Source: Gossypium raimondii (lineage: Eukaryota; Streptophyta; Magnoliopsida; Malvales; Malvaceae). From it: 64,000 nucleotides of DNA. Each line of letters begins with the position of its first letter. Within the stretch, counting starts at the first letter, position 1. Both the position numbers and the translations under genes were made by a program. The notes beneath the pieces are model-generated. The model saw only the letters and a list, made by a program, of their open reading frames with translations, made no database searches and was not told the origin of the DNA. The stretch lies in contig NC_068569.1 of the NCBI RefSeq assembly GCF_025698545.1, forward strand, positions 10,354,001 to 10,418,000. The letters run 5' to 3'. Of this stretch, positions 1 through 11,760 are shown in pieces.

Positions 1-170
1 GATATGAGATTTTTAGCAGATACAGGGACTGGAACTACATACAGAAGATCATTCAATCGAACCAGCAAAGTAAGATTCTGAACAAATAGATCAAAATTTT
101 CTGAAAGAAAAATTTAAAAAATATATATATATTTCTTACAGCAAGAAAATTGAAGGCAATTGAGGCTCAC

Positions 171-878
171 TTTTCCATTCGACACTGCAAGTATTTCTTG
201 GAGAATTGCCTACATTTTTCCGATTTATGACCAGAAGTTTTAAGGCAACTGAGGTACTCTTTCTTCTCCTAAAGGAATTAGAAAAAAAGGTTAGTAACAT
301 TGAAGTTACAAACACAATTCAAGACCTCAATTAGAAAATCTTGTTTCAAGAAAATACTAGTACTTCTTTTAAAGAGCTCCAAGAATGAAAAGCAAGATTG
401 CTTACCAAGTCACACTCATGCAAATGATCCAAAGGGAAGATGCCCTTCTCGGGTGGCACTGGTCTCAGCCCTCTATTCCCACCAAATGCACCTCCTATTC
501 CAAATGGGTGAACTCACTGTTTAAAAAACAAGGCTATACAATTTGGGAAAACTACAAAAAAAAAAAAAAAGAAAAACTAGTATCCTCAGAGGACATTTAT
601 CGAACACCTAACCAGCAATTTAAACTACACTAAAGAAAATGAAGTGTTCTGAAGAACAACATAAACAAAAGGCAATTTTCTTCCCTAAGCTTCAAAGGGA
701 TTGGACTTGGCAACTTTTTAAAAGCATGGGAACACGATATATTTAAGGACTATACTGGCAAGCTGAAAATTTTCAAGAGACTGATTATCAAAGAAACAAA
801 ATTCTCTCGTAAGAAGGAAAAGAAAAAAGAGAAAAAAGAGGAAGTTAATTTCCATGTTATGGAATTACCTGCACTCAT
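171..878 (-). CDS. COX19: COX19-like mitochondrial cytochrome c oxidase assembly protein, partial (exons 1-3)
   Basis: Three minus-strand exons join in frame: 878-869 (ATG AGT GCA G), 494-406 and 268-171, each with GT donors and AG acceptors. They encode about 65 residues starting MSAGGAFGGNRGLRPVPPEKG, then FPLDHLHEC. Two CX9C motifs are visible, C-DLEKKEYLS-C and C-RQFSKKYLQ-C, the twin-CX9C coiled-coil-helix fold of COX19. In the family this small soluble protein sits in the mitochondrial intermembrane space and helps deliver copper for complex IV assembly. It has no classical presequence, as expected for Mia40-type import. Exon 3 ends with the split codon after CRME at 171. The conserved last exon (N-L-M-A-K-Q-D type) is not recognisable in bases 1-170 and probably lies left of the window. 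A possible acceptor near position 78 would give a short divergent tail. The 5' leader runs up to about 990. The ORFs on the plus strand here are shadows. Confidence 0.85.
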
Positions 879-989
879 TTTACAATGTGTTTGATCGCTG
901 ATTTGCCTACGTCTTCAGCTCTTCCAGTGCCAGCCAATCTGCAATTCTCCCAATAGACTCTGGTTCTAAAAATGGCAACTTTTAGATTC

Positions 990-3340
990 AGAGTTTTTAT
1001 TTGAGAATTGAGATTTACTGAAGAAGCTTAGCTCAGACCCAGGCCTACCGAAGAGGCCCATTTTTAACATGTAAATTAACCTTAAATATTGGGCTGTCGT
1101 TCATAAAAAAGGCCCAGTTATTTAGTATTTTAAACGCTAAAAATGGAACATATGAAAACCCAACATGGTCTGTTAAGTGTTTGTTGAATATATTATGTTA
1201 ATTATGAAATCTATAATTAGATAAATAAACTAGATTTGGAAAAGCCATACAGCCATCATAGAAAAAAAAAAAAGGGCCATTATCTTGTAGTGTGACCAAG
1301 TCATCTGATAATAAAAGAAATATTAATAAAGGTGGAGAATTAAGAATTTTATTTCTATAAAAGCAATGTTTTTAATACCCAACCAAAAGTTGCATCCAAT
1401 AATAATAATAACCAAGCAAGCAGGTCAACGAGATACATATTTAATCTATGTAAATCATATTATTACCTAATCCATCCTACCTTAAATTGTTAGTTAGGGA
1501 TTAAAAAAACAGTTTTACTTGGTGAGAAAGTTTGTTAACCACTACAAGACATTTATTGTTTGTATTTTTTTTTCTTAAATAACTGTCACTTTTATCTATT
1601 TTATAGATTGGTCTAAAAGTTAGAGCTCAAAATAAAGAACCATTTGCAAGTAATTGTCAAAACATTTGGACTTTGTCTAAAACCTCACCTGCCAGAAATT
1701 TCATTAAGCTCGTGTGATACAGAATATTGATTAACAAAATAAAATAACAATAACCATTTGATTCTGACCTCAATCGAGCAGCTGTTATGTCAACATCGAT
1801 CCAAATAATATTAGCCAGGGGATACGAGAGTCTTATTACATAGAATTATATGGAATATGCACTAATAAGATCTGATATAGCTAATTAACTATTGGTTATT
1901 GTTTTTAATCATTTGATTTGATACCATTTAAACGTAAAACAATATTATGAGAGTGAAATCCTAACCACACAAATGAATTTGCGGGACTGATAAAATTAAT
2001 TAAAAACAGTTGGTAATTCAATTAATATTAGAATTTAACAAACATTTGCGTTTTTATGTTCAAAATAACGAATTTGTATAAAAATAATTGTTTAATACAT
2101 GAAAACAATTCTATATTTGTACAACAAACCCATGTGTGTCTAAGAATTGTGAGACCAAATTATAATTTATGTATGGGATAGACAGAGACGGACAGAGATA
2201 GGAGTCAAATAATTGAGAAATCAAAAATAAAAATTGAAAAAAAAGGTGGGATTTTGAGACAAAAATATCTTTGATTTGTTGTGTGTTGTGATGGAAATAT
2301 GAATCCGATTAAATCGGAGGTGAAAAGGGTCCCATCAACAAAATCTCTGAGTTGTTTTTTCGCCAACATGCGTTGTGATGAAATCAGTGCGGAAACTTCT
2401 TGCTATCAGCCAGAGGTAACAATTGCATAATAAGTTCTTCGTACTTTAATCTTAATTATTATTTTTTTTAAGAAAAAAGAAAGATGGAATCTTTTCAGAT
2501 TATGGTTTACACAAAACAAAAACAATCTATGTTTCTAAAAAAGCTGAAATTTGAATTTTAAGTCTTGTCTTAGTCTTTCTCTTATCCCATTTGATATAGC
2601 ATTTGCTACTTTTAAGGTGAAATTCAATTAATTTATTATATAGTTATCTTAAATAACTATATAAATATCTCCCGGTAATAGATCAAGCGTTGAGGTTCTC
2701 CATGAGTAATTTAGAACAGCGGCGATGATTGAAGTTGTCATGATGTGGCTATTTTTGGTTTGTTTGCTCATAATGATGTGTGGTTTTGAATAGGCTAAAG
2801 AAGGTGTGGTAAAAGACTGAAGACAACGAGTGAATAACCCCCCCCCCCCCCCCCGAAAACAAGGTTCCCAAAAGGGTACAAATGACTTTATGAGGCAAAT
2901 TGAAACGTTGCAGCAGCAACAATTGGATTTGTATAGACGTGTACTATCCACTACCTTTCACCATGGCTATGCTGAGTGTAGCACAGAGAGCCGACCCATT
3001 CTCCCATTGGCCCCACGCCTAATACAATAATGGATAAAATTAAAATACAACATCAGTATATGAGTATCTCGACTCACATTTTCTTATGTAATTTTTTTTC
3101 TTGCATCTTCATTTAAGATATCATAATTAATCATTTTAAATTAAAAATTTATTTATACTTTTTTACATAAAATGAAATTGCTCTTCTCATTAAGCTAAAG
3201 TTTTGTTTATTTTTCCTTCTATTTTGTTTGCTAGCTTTTGTGATTAATCAAATAATGGTAGGTAAGGTTAAGGGTCACATTGGAAAGGAGCGTCTTTTTT
3301 TAATCTTTCTTTTTTTCTATTTTGCAATAAATAAACCTTC
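990..3340. other. Intergenic, AT-rich; no gene seen
   Basis: This stretch lies between the COX19 leader and the DREB promoter. I see short AT-rich repeats and a run of 17 C residues at 2838-2854. The two overlapping ORFs near 2649-3030 are on opposite strands, show no recognisable protein and read through the poly-C run. No RNA gene or clear transposon ends were found. Confidence 0.6.
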
Positions 3341-3355
3341 TATTCCCTATTTTCT

Positions 3356-3368
3356 CTCTATATATTCC
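3356..3368 (+). promoter_or_regulatory. TATA box candidate of the DREB gene
   Basis: A ctatatattcc motif lies about 90 bases before the ATG at 3451, which is a normal plant TATA-to-start spacing with a short leader. It is a motif match only. Confidence 0.45.
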
Positions 3369-3450
3369 ATAGAAGGCTTTCACTTTTCCCTTGCCTTAAT
3401 CGTGCGCCTTGGAAATCAACAAAACTTGGGCTCACACTCTTTAAAGACAA

Positions 3451-4167
3451 ATGACAAAACCAAACCATTCTTCATCATCAGAAGCTGAAAGCTGGAGCAG
3501 CAACAATACTAATAACTCCAATTCATCATCCCCAACATCATCTTCTTCGGAAACTGTCTTGTCCAGGAAACTCAATGGTAAGAGAGGTAGGGACACAAGC
3601 AGCAAGCACCCAAGTTACAGGGGAGTTAGAATGAGGAGTTGGGGCAAATGGGTGTCTGAAATCCGTGAACCTCGCAAGAAATCTCGCATTTGGCTTGGCA
3701 CTTTCCCTACCCCGGAAATGGCTGCTCGTGCTCACGATGTTGCTGCCTTGAGCATCAAAGGTGACTCCGCCATTCTCAACTTCCCGGACCTTACGGAGTT
3801 TCTTCCTCGACCCGTTTCATTACTGCCCCGTGACATCCGAGCTGCTGCTGTTAAAGCTGCGTCAATGGTCAACTTCAACGCGCTGACGTCATCTCCTTCG
3901 TCATCGTCTGTGGTATCTGAATCTTCATCCTTGTCAGAGTCAAATGCCTCGGATGAACCTGAGGAGCTCAGTGAAATTGTTCAGTTACCTAACATAGAAG
4001 GGAACTTCGACTCGTTGTTTGACTCGCAGAACGAGTTCATTCTCCTTGACTCGGTCGATGGGTGGGTTTATCCACCACAAGATTTCTATGGAGGATTTTA
4101 TGATCAGATATGGGTTACTGAGAATTTAACAGCGGCCAGCTTTGAAACTACTTTCCTGTGGGAATAA
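3451..4167 (+). CDS. DREB subgroup A-4 (TINY/ERF038-039-like) AP2 transcription factor
   Basis: This single-exon gene encodes 238 residues. After a Ser/Asn-rich N-terminus and a basic KRGR stretch (about 44-47), one AP2/ERF domain runs from about residue 56 to 113: [19 protein letters not shown], then [22 protein letters not shown], then the FPD end. Valine follows the GKW tryptophan, as in DREB rather than ERF proteins. The [20 protein letters not shown] segment after the domain is typical of subgroup A-4 (TINY-like). The C-terminus is acidic and ends in FLWE, resembling the LW-type ends of this group, and is a probable activation region. Family members are nuclear and bind DRE/CRT (and sometimes GCC) elements in stress and growth responses; the targets here are unknown. 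The ATG at 3451 gives the full-length family architecture and the family is usually intronless. The exact orthologue is uncertain, so no symbol is given. Confidence 0.93.
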   Translation: MTKPNHSSSSEAESWSSNNTNNSNSSSPTSSSSETVLSRKLNGKRGRDTSSKHPSYRGVRMRSWGKWVSEIREPRKKSRIWLGTFPTPEMAARAHDVAALSIKGDSAILNFPDLTEFLPRPVSLLPRDIRAAAVKAASMVNFNALTSSPSSSSVVSESSSLSESNASDEPEELSEIVQLPNIEGNFDSLFDSQNEFILLDSVDGWVYPPQDFYGGFYDQIWVTENLTAASFETTFLWE

Positions 4168-6060
4168 TTTACTCCCTTTTCACTGTTTTTCTTTATTAGG
4201 GTTGCTGTAATTTTCTAGGGGGAATTATTCGATTTGTTTGCCTATTTTTGCTAACTGGTCACTTGTCGCTTTCCATGTTTTTGTAATATATAGAATCACA
4301 CAAACCAAACCATAGCTAGGTTTTCTCATTTCTGTCCAAAATATATAAATATTGTATACATCTTGAAGAAATTGAAGAGGGGGGTTTTTTTTTTTAATTA
4401 AAGTTCATGGATATAACAATTTGTGGTTGTTGTGTTAGCTTTTTCATAGAACTTTTGAGGAACTAGAATTAAATGGTTGTCTTCTTTACTAGACAAGCTT
4501 TCTCAAATCATCTTCACATTCGCATATAATGTGAATTATCATAATTTCTTATATAAAATTTCAGTTGATAAACTTTAAATTTTAAGATGAGTAAATCAAT
4601 TCATCATTAACAGCACTATGGTTTAAAATGATTTTGCAATTAATAAGACTAAAATTAACAGGATAGGTTAATGTTGAGATTGTTTAATAGAAATACCCAA
4701 ACTGATTATTTACTTATTATAACTAAAGAATTTTATTATAAAATAAAATAAAAAAGATCAGATCTCTGTATACCCGTATGCTCATTTTCGTCATCTCCAG
4801 TCACCTTGACTTTTGTGAACCTAACCAAATTAGATATGTTAGAAAAGGAATTGCTGTTGTTAGAAGACACTGAGAAATTGTAGGTGCATTCGAACTAAAG
4901 ATGATGTCACTTTTTAATTAAAGCTAAATTTCATATTCATATAGAATTAAATTTTTTATGCTATTGCGAATTAAAATGTACCGTTGAAGACATTTGAATT
5001 TTGATAAAGATAAATTGAAGATATGACATATACGCAATAAAATGGACCGTTGGAGGGAGATTTATTAAAGAAGAAGAGAGAGAAAATAAATGTAGACATA
5101 ATGTCAAACGAATAGGATAAAATGTTTTACCTTTCGATGTCGAAATGTGGAGAAAACATTTTGTTTTGGGAAATCAGTTTGATAGGCCAAACACGAGTTT
5201 TTGTCTTTCTAGTTAATTACTGTTTATGTGTGACTAGGATTTCCATTCTCCAGAAAGAAATCGTTGTTATATACACACTTAATCAGAATTTCAATGAAAT
5301 CTTTTGGCATTATATCACAACTGGAATTGATATTTTATGTTTTTTTTTTTCTTAAATTTCAGTGAAGTTTAAAACTCTGTATTGTGAGATGTGAATTTTC
5401 AGTTTCATCATGCATGATTTTTCTTTATAATTTAAAATTATTCTGATTTTTGGGTTTATTTGTGTTTTGATTTGATTATGCAATTTAATTGTTTAAACAT
5501 GGGTTTTATGATTGGACTATGATTACACAGTAAAACTTAAAAATTATTTATCTAATTTTGAAGTGACTGCTAGGTAGAAAATTGTTTGGTTCTAGATTGT
5601 GGATTTTAAGTGGGAAAACGAACTAATCTACATCTGTATCCTTAGTGGAATTCAAAATTTTAAAATTAATATATAATTTGATTAAATTTGGGACAAGTTT
5701 TCAATTTGAAACTTAAAATTTAACGAGACGTAAACAATTGACAAGCAATATAAACTTGTCGTTGTTATTTATACCGTTAGGTTTTGGAGTATATAATACA
5801 AACTTGTGTGACAAAGATGAAACAGTCGGTATCTATTTTAATCACCAATCTTGACAAAAATTAAAAAAAAAAAAAAACCCATACATAACATCAGATAAGG
5901 CATTAAATCTTAGGAATAATATATTTTTTGGTCCTTAAATTTGATAATTAAATTCACTTTGATATTTTTTTTATTCACTTTGGAATAATATATTTTGATC
6001 ACTGAACTTAAAAAATATAAAAGTTTAATGATGAGAGTGTCACATTCAGTTTTTCTAATA
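4168..6060. other. Intergenic; DREB 3' region and AT-rich sequence
   Basis: The first 200 bases are likely the 3' UTR of the DREB gene. Beyond that I see only AT-rich sequence with degenerate dispersed-repeat phrases near 5920-6050. The ORF at 5122-5355 has no recognisable domain and low-complexity composition. Confidence 0.55.
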
Positions 6061-6690
6061 ACTAGAGGTGAGCGTTCGATTGAATCGAGTAGAAAAATTT
6101 AAAGTTAATCGAGTCCACGAGTCCTATTTTATCGTCCTAACTCAGTTTGATTTTTTTTAATCAAGTCGAGTTGAATCAAGTTAAATTAAAAAAAAATTAA
6201 ACATGCCAAATAAAAATATTGTTACAGTATAACTAATTTCATGTTAGCGCACATAAATTTGAAACCATATATATTTGTAAATTTTTCAAAGCAAAAAAAA
6301 AACTTGAGTGTGATCAATTTGAATAATTAATTTTATCTTCAAAATTATTATTTTAGAAATTTTTAGAATCATAATTTTTTATATTTTTTAAGATTTTTTA
6401 CATAAATTTTGAAATTTTATAATTAGTTAAAATTTTAAAATTTATTTTGATTTTTTTTTTGTATTTTTGTTGAGAGAGACTAATTTGTTTGTTTTCAAAG
6501 TTGATAAGGACCAAAAAGGTATTTACACCGATCTATTATTCGAGTTATTCGAATTGTGAAATTCAACTCGAAACTCGAATTGAGTTATTTGAGTTGACTC
6601 GAATAATTCGAATAACTCAATTCGATTAACTCGAAATTCAATTTTTTTTTCGAATCGATTCAAGTTTTACTCACTCTTAGCTATAACAAA
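6061..6690 (+). mobile_element. AT-rich dispersed element, copy 1 (non-coding)
   Basis: The block begins with gaggtgagcgttcgattg and ends with a degenerate inverted counterpart (tttactcactcttagct). Its right end is rich in repeated TCGA/ACTCGAA phrases. It aligns by eye, in reverse complement, with 33541-34222, including a shared internal phrase around ataactaatttcatgttag. The two ends read roughly as terminal inverted repeats. No clean target duplication was found, so the superfamily is unassigned; hAT-like is a guess. No coding capacity is seen. Confidence 0.55.
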
Positions 6691-8225
6691 AATAATGAAA
6701 TAAGTAATTAAAAATTCATAAAAATCTTTTTAAAAAATTTCATTAAATCAGTTCAACCTATTTAACTGTCATTTTTTTCTCTATTTTTTATTTTTACCAA
6801 TTTCAAACAGTTTCTAAGTCAATTGGTTCAACTCCTTTGTTTAGACCATTCTATCAATTAGTTCTTAGTCTTTCTGATTTGGTCTTGTTTCAATAACACT
6901 GGTCACACCTCATCAAATCTTGACAGAATCCAAGTTTGGGGATCAAAATGGATCTAGTTGTCAAATTCAAAAATCAAAGTCGACCAAAAAATACAAATAC
7001 CAAAATGAACTTAGTTACCAAGTTGAGACCCAAATTTATATTGCCCCTAAAATTTATAAAAAAATAAAATCAAAACACATAAAAAGAATATACCAACATA
7101 ACATACACATCATAAAAGAAGTGCTCCTTTAATTAATTGCAATTATTAAAGTAATTATTTTGATCCCTAGGCTGTCATTGTTTAAAGCTAGAAGAAATTG
7201 TAGATGGACTCCACCATGTTTAATGCTAGAAGCAAAGACAAATGTTAGGTTAAATTGCTTGATCATATATCTAATAGAAAAGGAAAATGTTTCAAAAATT
7301 GGTTTAAGGATTGACTATTTTTAATTGTGTTGTTTTTCTACGAGAGATTATTTGTTAAATCCTTACAAAACTCGTGAATTTTGTTTATTTTCTAACCAAA
7401 CCACTAATGCTTGTAGATAAAAAGTCTTTATATACTATTTATTAATGCCTGTACGATAAGTTAATATTTGTCATCAATTGGGCACAAAAAATAAATTTTG
7501 ATATTTAGCAACATTTTTAAAATATTTTGTTGCAAAAAAAAAAGCACATATTCCATTAGTGAAAGTCAATTAATTGGTATGGATGCATGTTTTAATTAAT
7601 TTATATTCTGGAAATTTTAAAATAAATGAAACCCAATTGTTAGTGTTGATAAGTAAGGGGATTTTGATTTTGACCAACCATCTTCTCCACATCTTTGCTG
7701 TTTTCTTTAGGGAAATTTGACTATTTATCAATTACAGCTCTATTGGAAATGACTCGAAGACGCTAGAACATCAATTCTAGCCTTACAACCTGCAATAAAA
7801 ACCTATAAACATTTCAAGTTGATTAGAGAAAATTCGCAGATTTGCACGTCATTCCTCTAATCTGGTTGAAAAAATTATGAAAACTTTTTTGGACTATGTT
7901 ATTTTCTTAAATAAATTAAATCGCATAAAAATAAAGCCTTATCGTTCCATAAACAAATTACTTTGATACAAATTTAAGTTAAATATTTATTTGGATAAAA
8001 TTAAAGTTAATTTTGACATTTTCGAAATTAATATTTTATCATATAAAATAATAATGTAAATTATTTAAATAAAATTCAGTTTTTTTTTTTTGAAAATGCC
8101 ATATTGGTTTTCTTATGACTTGACTTAATATATATGTATTCGTTTAGTCGTCAACTTACAAGTTGTGTATAAATAATGAGCTTTGATTCTAGTTTGCATG
8201 ATTCTTCTATGTTAACAAGTGATGA
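6691..8225. other. Intergenic, AT-rich; nothing identified
   Basis: No protein with recognisable domains, RNA gene or clear repeat boundary is visible. The ORF at 6920-7132 is lysine/asparagine-rich low-complexity sequence and is not supported as a gene. Confidence 0.55.
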
Positions 8226-8234
8226 TAAAATAAT

Positions 8235-9036
8235 GGGTAAACTATTAAAATTATCACTTTTGTTTACCTCAGATTATATTTTAGTTACTCATATTTGAAA
8301 TGTTACGTTTTAGTCACTTACGTTAATATGTTGTAACATTTTAGTCACTGAGTCATTAATTGCCGTTAACGGTGTAACGGTAAGCTGACGTAACACGTTA
8401 AATCATCATTTTAAACAAAACTTTTAGGTTAAATTATACAATTGGTCCCCATATTTTTTTTTATTTTGAGCAATTTATTTTTTCTTTTACGTTATTTTAA
8501 CTTCTTTTTTTCATTCTCTTTTGCTTCTCCCTTTGTTTTCCCCCTCCTCCATATCTTTTAACGTAGTTTTCTATGTTTCCCATTTGTTAAAACTAGTCCC
8601 TATATTTTTTTTTGAACAATTTAAATTTTTTACTTTTTAATTCTTTATTTTCCTTTTCTTCCTCCCCTTTAGTTTTAACAAATATAAAACATAGAAAAAC
8701 TATATTAAATGAGATGGAGAATGGAGGAAAACAGAGGAAGAAGCAGAAGAGAATGAAAAATAAAGAAAAAAAAGAAAGTGAAAATAAAATAAAATAAAAT
8801 ATTGAATTGCTGAAAATGAAAAAAATATGAAGATCAATTGTATAATTTAACCTAAAATTTTTGTTTGAAGTGATGTGCCACGTCAGTTTACCGTTACATC
8901 GTTAACGGCAATTAACGACTCAATGACTAAAATGTTGTAACACGTTAACGCAAGTAATTAAAACGTAACATTTCAAATATAAGTGATTAAAATATAACTT
9001 AAAATAAACAAAAGTGACTATTTTGATATTTTACCC
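8235..9036. mobile_element. Foldback Mutator-like MITE (802 bp)
   Basis: The element starts GGGTAAACTATTAAAATTAT and ends with the inverted counterpart, ...TATTTTGATATTTTACCC. It is flanked by a perfect 9-bp duplication, taaaataat, at 8226-8234 and 9037-9045. A 9-bp target duplication is characteristic of the Mutator (MULE) superfamily. Almost the whole element is an imperfect palindrome: arms of roughly 400 bp meet near 8640. For example, a block of gttaacgg/aacgtaac phrases at 8300-8400 is mirrored at 8880-8980. There is no transposase, so it is non-autonomous. The small ORF inside (8612-8797) is AT-rich low-complexity sequence. A transcript across it would fold into a long hairpin. Confidence 0.85.
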
Positions 9037-9193
9037 TAAAATAATTAAATCGATCGTTCTTTTTAAGTACTGAAAATTATATGGTCCAACATTTTATCTA
9101 GTGCATTGAATATAAAAGAAAGTGCAGAATTATGAACAATTTTACAAGTGTTTTATAGATCAAGTGAATAAATTATTGTTTGGGATAAATTTT

Positions 9194-9260
9194 AAAATAT
9201 ATTTCAACTTTGACATATGTTGAGAGGATACGTCTACTATAATATTTCAACTTTGACATA
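9194..9260 (+). repeat. Copia 5' junction: 24-bp flank repeat and 43-bp tandem duplication
   Basis: Positions 9194-9217 are identical to 13908-13931, directly after the 3' LTR. The 24 bases are followed by a 23-base piece of LTR start (9218-9240), a repeat of the flank (9241-9260), and then the true LTR start at 9261. The repeat period is 43 bases. A normal copia target duplication is 5 bp, so this junction is abnormal. Confidence 0.85.
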
Positions 9261-9444
9261 TGTTGAGAGGATACGTCTGTTATAGTAGCATTTATGTACA
9301 GTTAGTTATTAGTTAACAAACGTATAATTAGCAGTAGGGTTAGTTATGCTGCAGTAGGGTTAGTTACAGTCATGTGTATATATTTACTAATCTTCTACTT
9401 GAATGAAAGTATCCATCATTAATCTTACATTCATTTTCTTAACA
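9261..9444 (+). repeat. 5' LTR of the copia element
   Basis: The LTR is 184 bp, begins TGTTGAGAGG and ends CTTAACA, with the usual TG...CA borders. It matches the 3' LTR (13724-13907) except at three substitutions: G/T at base 10, T/G in the ttagttatt phrase, and G/A in gcagtag. It contains a 16-bp internal direct repeat around gcagtagggttagtta. Confidence 0.93.
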
Positions 9445-9456
9445 TGGTATCAGCCT
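9445..9456 (+). other. Primer-binding site (initiator tRNA-Met type)
   Basis: TGGTATCAGCCT follows the 5' LTR with no gap. The first nine bases match the complement of the plant initiator tRNA-Met 3' end. Confidence 0.8.
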
Positions 9457-9496
9457 AAGATCATTTTCTTGATTCTCTTCGATCCAGTTTTTGCAA

Positions 9497-10831
9497 ATGG
9501 CTAATCCTTCATCTTTTTCTCTGCCATTTAGTCATCCTCTTTTTTTGCATCCTTCTGATATGCCAGGGATGATTTTAGTTTCCCATCAGCTTACTGGTAA
9601 TGACAATTATTGTGTTTGGAGCAGGTCTATGTGGATTGCACTACTTGCCAAGAATAAGTTAGGGTTTATTGATGGGTCATGCTCTCGTGATAGCTTTGAT
9701 GAAGATCTTAAGCCTCATTGGGATCGGTGTAATGCTCTCGTCCTTTCTTGGATTCTCAATACTGTTACTCAAGAATTATCTGCAGGTATCGTTTTCGCAT
9801 CCAATGCTGCCATTGTTTGGAAGGATCTTCAAGAACGATATGATAAGGTTGATGGTTCTCGTATTTACTATCTCCATCGTGCCATTACTACCCATACACA
9901 AGGAACTTCTTCTGTTTCTACTTATTTTACTAAGATTCGATTACTGTGGGACGAATATGATGTTATTGTTCCTTCTCCTACTTGCGATTGTGATTTTACT
10001 CGACGTAATGCTCACCTTCAACAACAACGTCTTTTTCAATTTTTGATGGGTCTGAATGAGACTTACTCTAATGTTCGTTCTCAAGTACTTTTGATGCAGC
10101 CTTTACCTATAGTTAACCAGGCTTACTCACTGGTTATGCGTGATGAGACTCAACGAGAACTTGCATCTCCATCACCTATCTCTGAGCCGACTGCTCTTCT
10201 TAGTCAGCACCCGTCCAGTTCTTCTGCTCTCAAGCGACGTTCTGATTTGATCTGTTCTCATTGCCAAAAGAAGGGTCATATTCGAGCAGACTGTTATCGG
10301 CTTAATGGTTTTCCTGCTGATTTCAAGTTTACTAAAAAGAGATCACCAACTACAAACAATGTTGTTGTTCCTTCCTCTGATTCATCTGCTTTACCTGCAT
10401 CTTCATCATCTGTTATTTCTGCTCCAACATTTACTGTCGAACAGTATCAACAGTTATTGAATCTATTGAACAAGGAATCCTCCGTGCAAGCTGTTGCTCA
10501 AATAGCAGGTACATCCTCTAATTCGAGTCCGATTCATTGGATCCTGGATACTGGTGCTTCCAATCATATAACTCATGCTTTTAATTATTTAATTCATCCT
10601 GTTGCATGTGCTAACAACTCTTTTGTCAAGTTGCCTACTGGTCATACAGCCACTGTCACTCATGTTGGTAACTATAACCTTACACCTCACCATACCTTAG
10701 AGACGTTCTTTATGTACCTTCTTTTCATTTCAACCTCCTCTCCATTTCAAAGCTCACCAAGGATCTTAATTGTTTTGTTTCTTTTTATCCAACCTTTTGT
10801 ATTTTGCAGGACCTTTGCAGTGGAAGGATGA
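9497..10831 (+). pseudogene. Copia gag-protease remnant
   Basis: The reading frame opens at ATG 9497 (MANPSSFSLPFSHP). The gag domain follows with LTGNDNYCVWSRSMWIALLAKN and a long helical region including YFTKIRLLWDEY and FLMGLNETYSNVRSQ. A CCHC zinc knuckle (C-SH-C-QKKG-H-IRAD-C) binds nucleic acid in this family. The aspartic protease motif WILDTGASNHIT comes next. The frame is lost near 10702 (GAGACGTTCTT looks one base short of the expected GAG-AAC-GTT), and the ORF then runs in the wrong frame to 10831. Downstream in another frame the expected VLYVPSFHFNLLSISKLTKDL segment continues to an in-frame TAG at 10846, where glutamine (CAG) would be expected. Confidence 0.92.
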
Positions 10832-10848
10832 TGGGGATTGGTAAATAG

Positions 10849-11760
10849 CACGATGGCCTCTATATACTTTTACCTCAACCATCCTCACCTCACATTTCAT
10901 CACTAGTATCTTTTCCTGTAAAATATTTTGCTTCTGTCTCTAAGCATGTTGATTATTCTTTGTGGCATGCTAGACTTGGTCACACATCCTTTTCGACAAT
11001 GAATAAAATTTCTTTTTTACAACATCGTTCTTTGAACTCTCATAGCATTACTACTTGTCCTGTGTGTCCATTAGCTAAACAAACCCGATTACCATTTCTA
11101 CATAGTAATTCCCAGCAATCAACCCCTTTTTCCCTTATTCATGTTGATCTTTGGGGTCCTTATCGCGTTTCTACTCACTCTAGTCACAGATATTTTTTAA
11201 CAATTGTCGATGATTACACTAGAATGACATGGATTTTTCTCTTAAAACTCAAAAGTAATGCCTTTCTTTATCTCAAACAGTTCATCACAATGGCTAAGAC
11301 ACAGTTTTCTAGAGTAGTTAAGGTTGTTCGCAGTGACAATGGTCATGAGTTTTTTTACTAAAGAAGGATCTCTTTTTTTCACTCCCTTGGAATTGTTCAT
11401 CAATCCTCTTGTGTTCACACACCACAACAAAATGGTGTGGTTGAACGCAAACATCGTCACCTTCTAGAGCTTGCGCGAGCTTTGAAGTTCCAGTCTCAAG
11501 TCCCGATTAAGTTTTGGGGAGAATGTGTTCTCACTGCATGCTATTTGATTAATAGATTGCCCTCTGCTGTGCTTGACTGGAAGACACCTTTTGAGTTATT
11601 GCATCACAAGCCACCAAACCTTTCGCACCTTAGAATATTTGGTTGTCTTTATTATGCTACAGTCACCACTTCTCATGACAAATTTTCTCCAAGAGCCACA
11701 CCATCTATTTTTATGGGATATTCTCAGGTACAAAAAGGTTACATTTTGTTTAATCCCATG
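10849..11760 (+). pseudogene. Copia integrase remnant
   Basis: The pre-integrase zinc-binding region reads LWHARLGHTS, then CPVCPLAKQTRLPF. The integrase core follows: HVDLWGPYR, FLTIVDDYTRMTWIF, VRSDNGHEF. These hold the D and D of the D,D35E triad; the E is in TPQQNGVVERKHRHLLE at 11419-11472. The frame is interrupted at 11359-11361 by a stop just after a run of seven T residues, suggesting a homopolymer slip. A compensating reading continues with LGIVHQSSCVHTPQQNG. The frame from 11437 continues into the reverse transcriptase. Confidence 0.9.

Noticed and set aside
2649-3030. ORFs crossing a poly-C run
   Set aside because: The proline or glycine stretch comes from the homopolymer and the remaining sequence matches no family I know.
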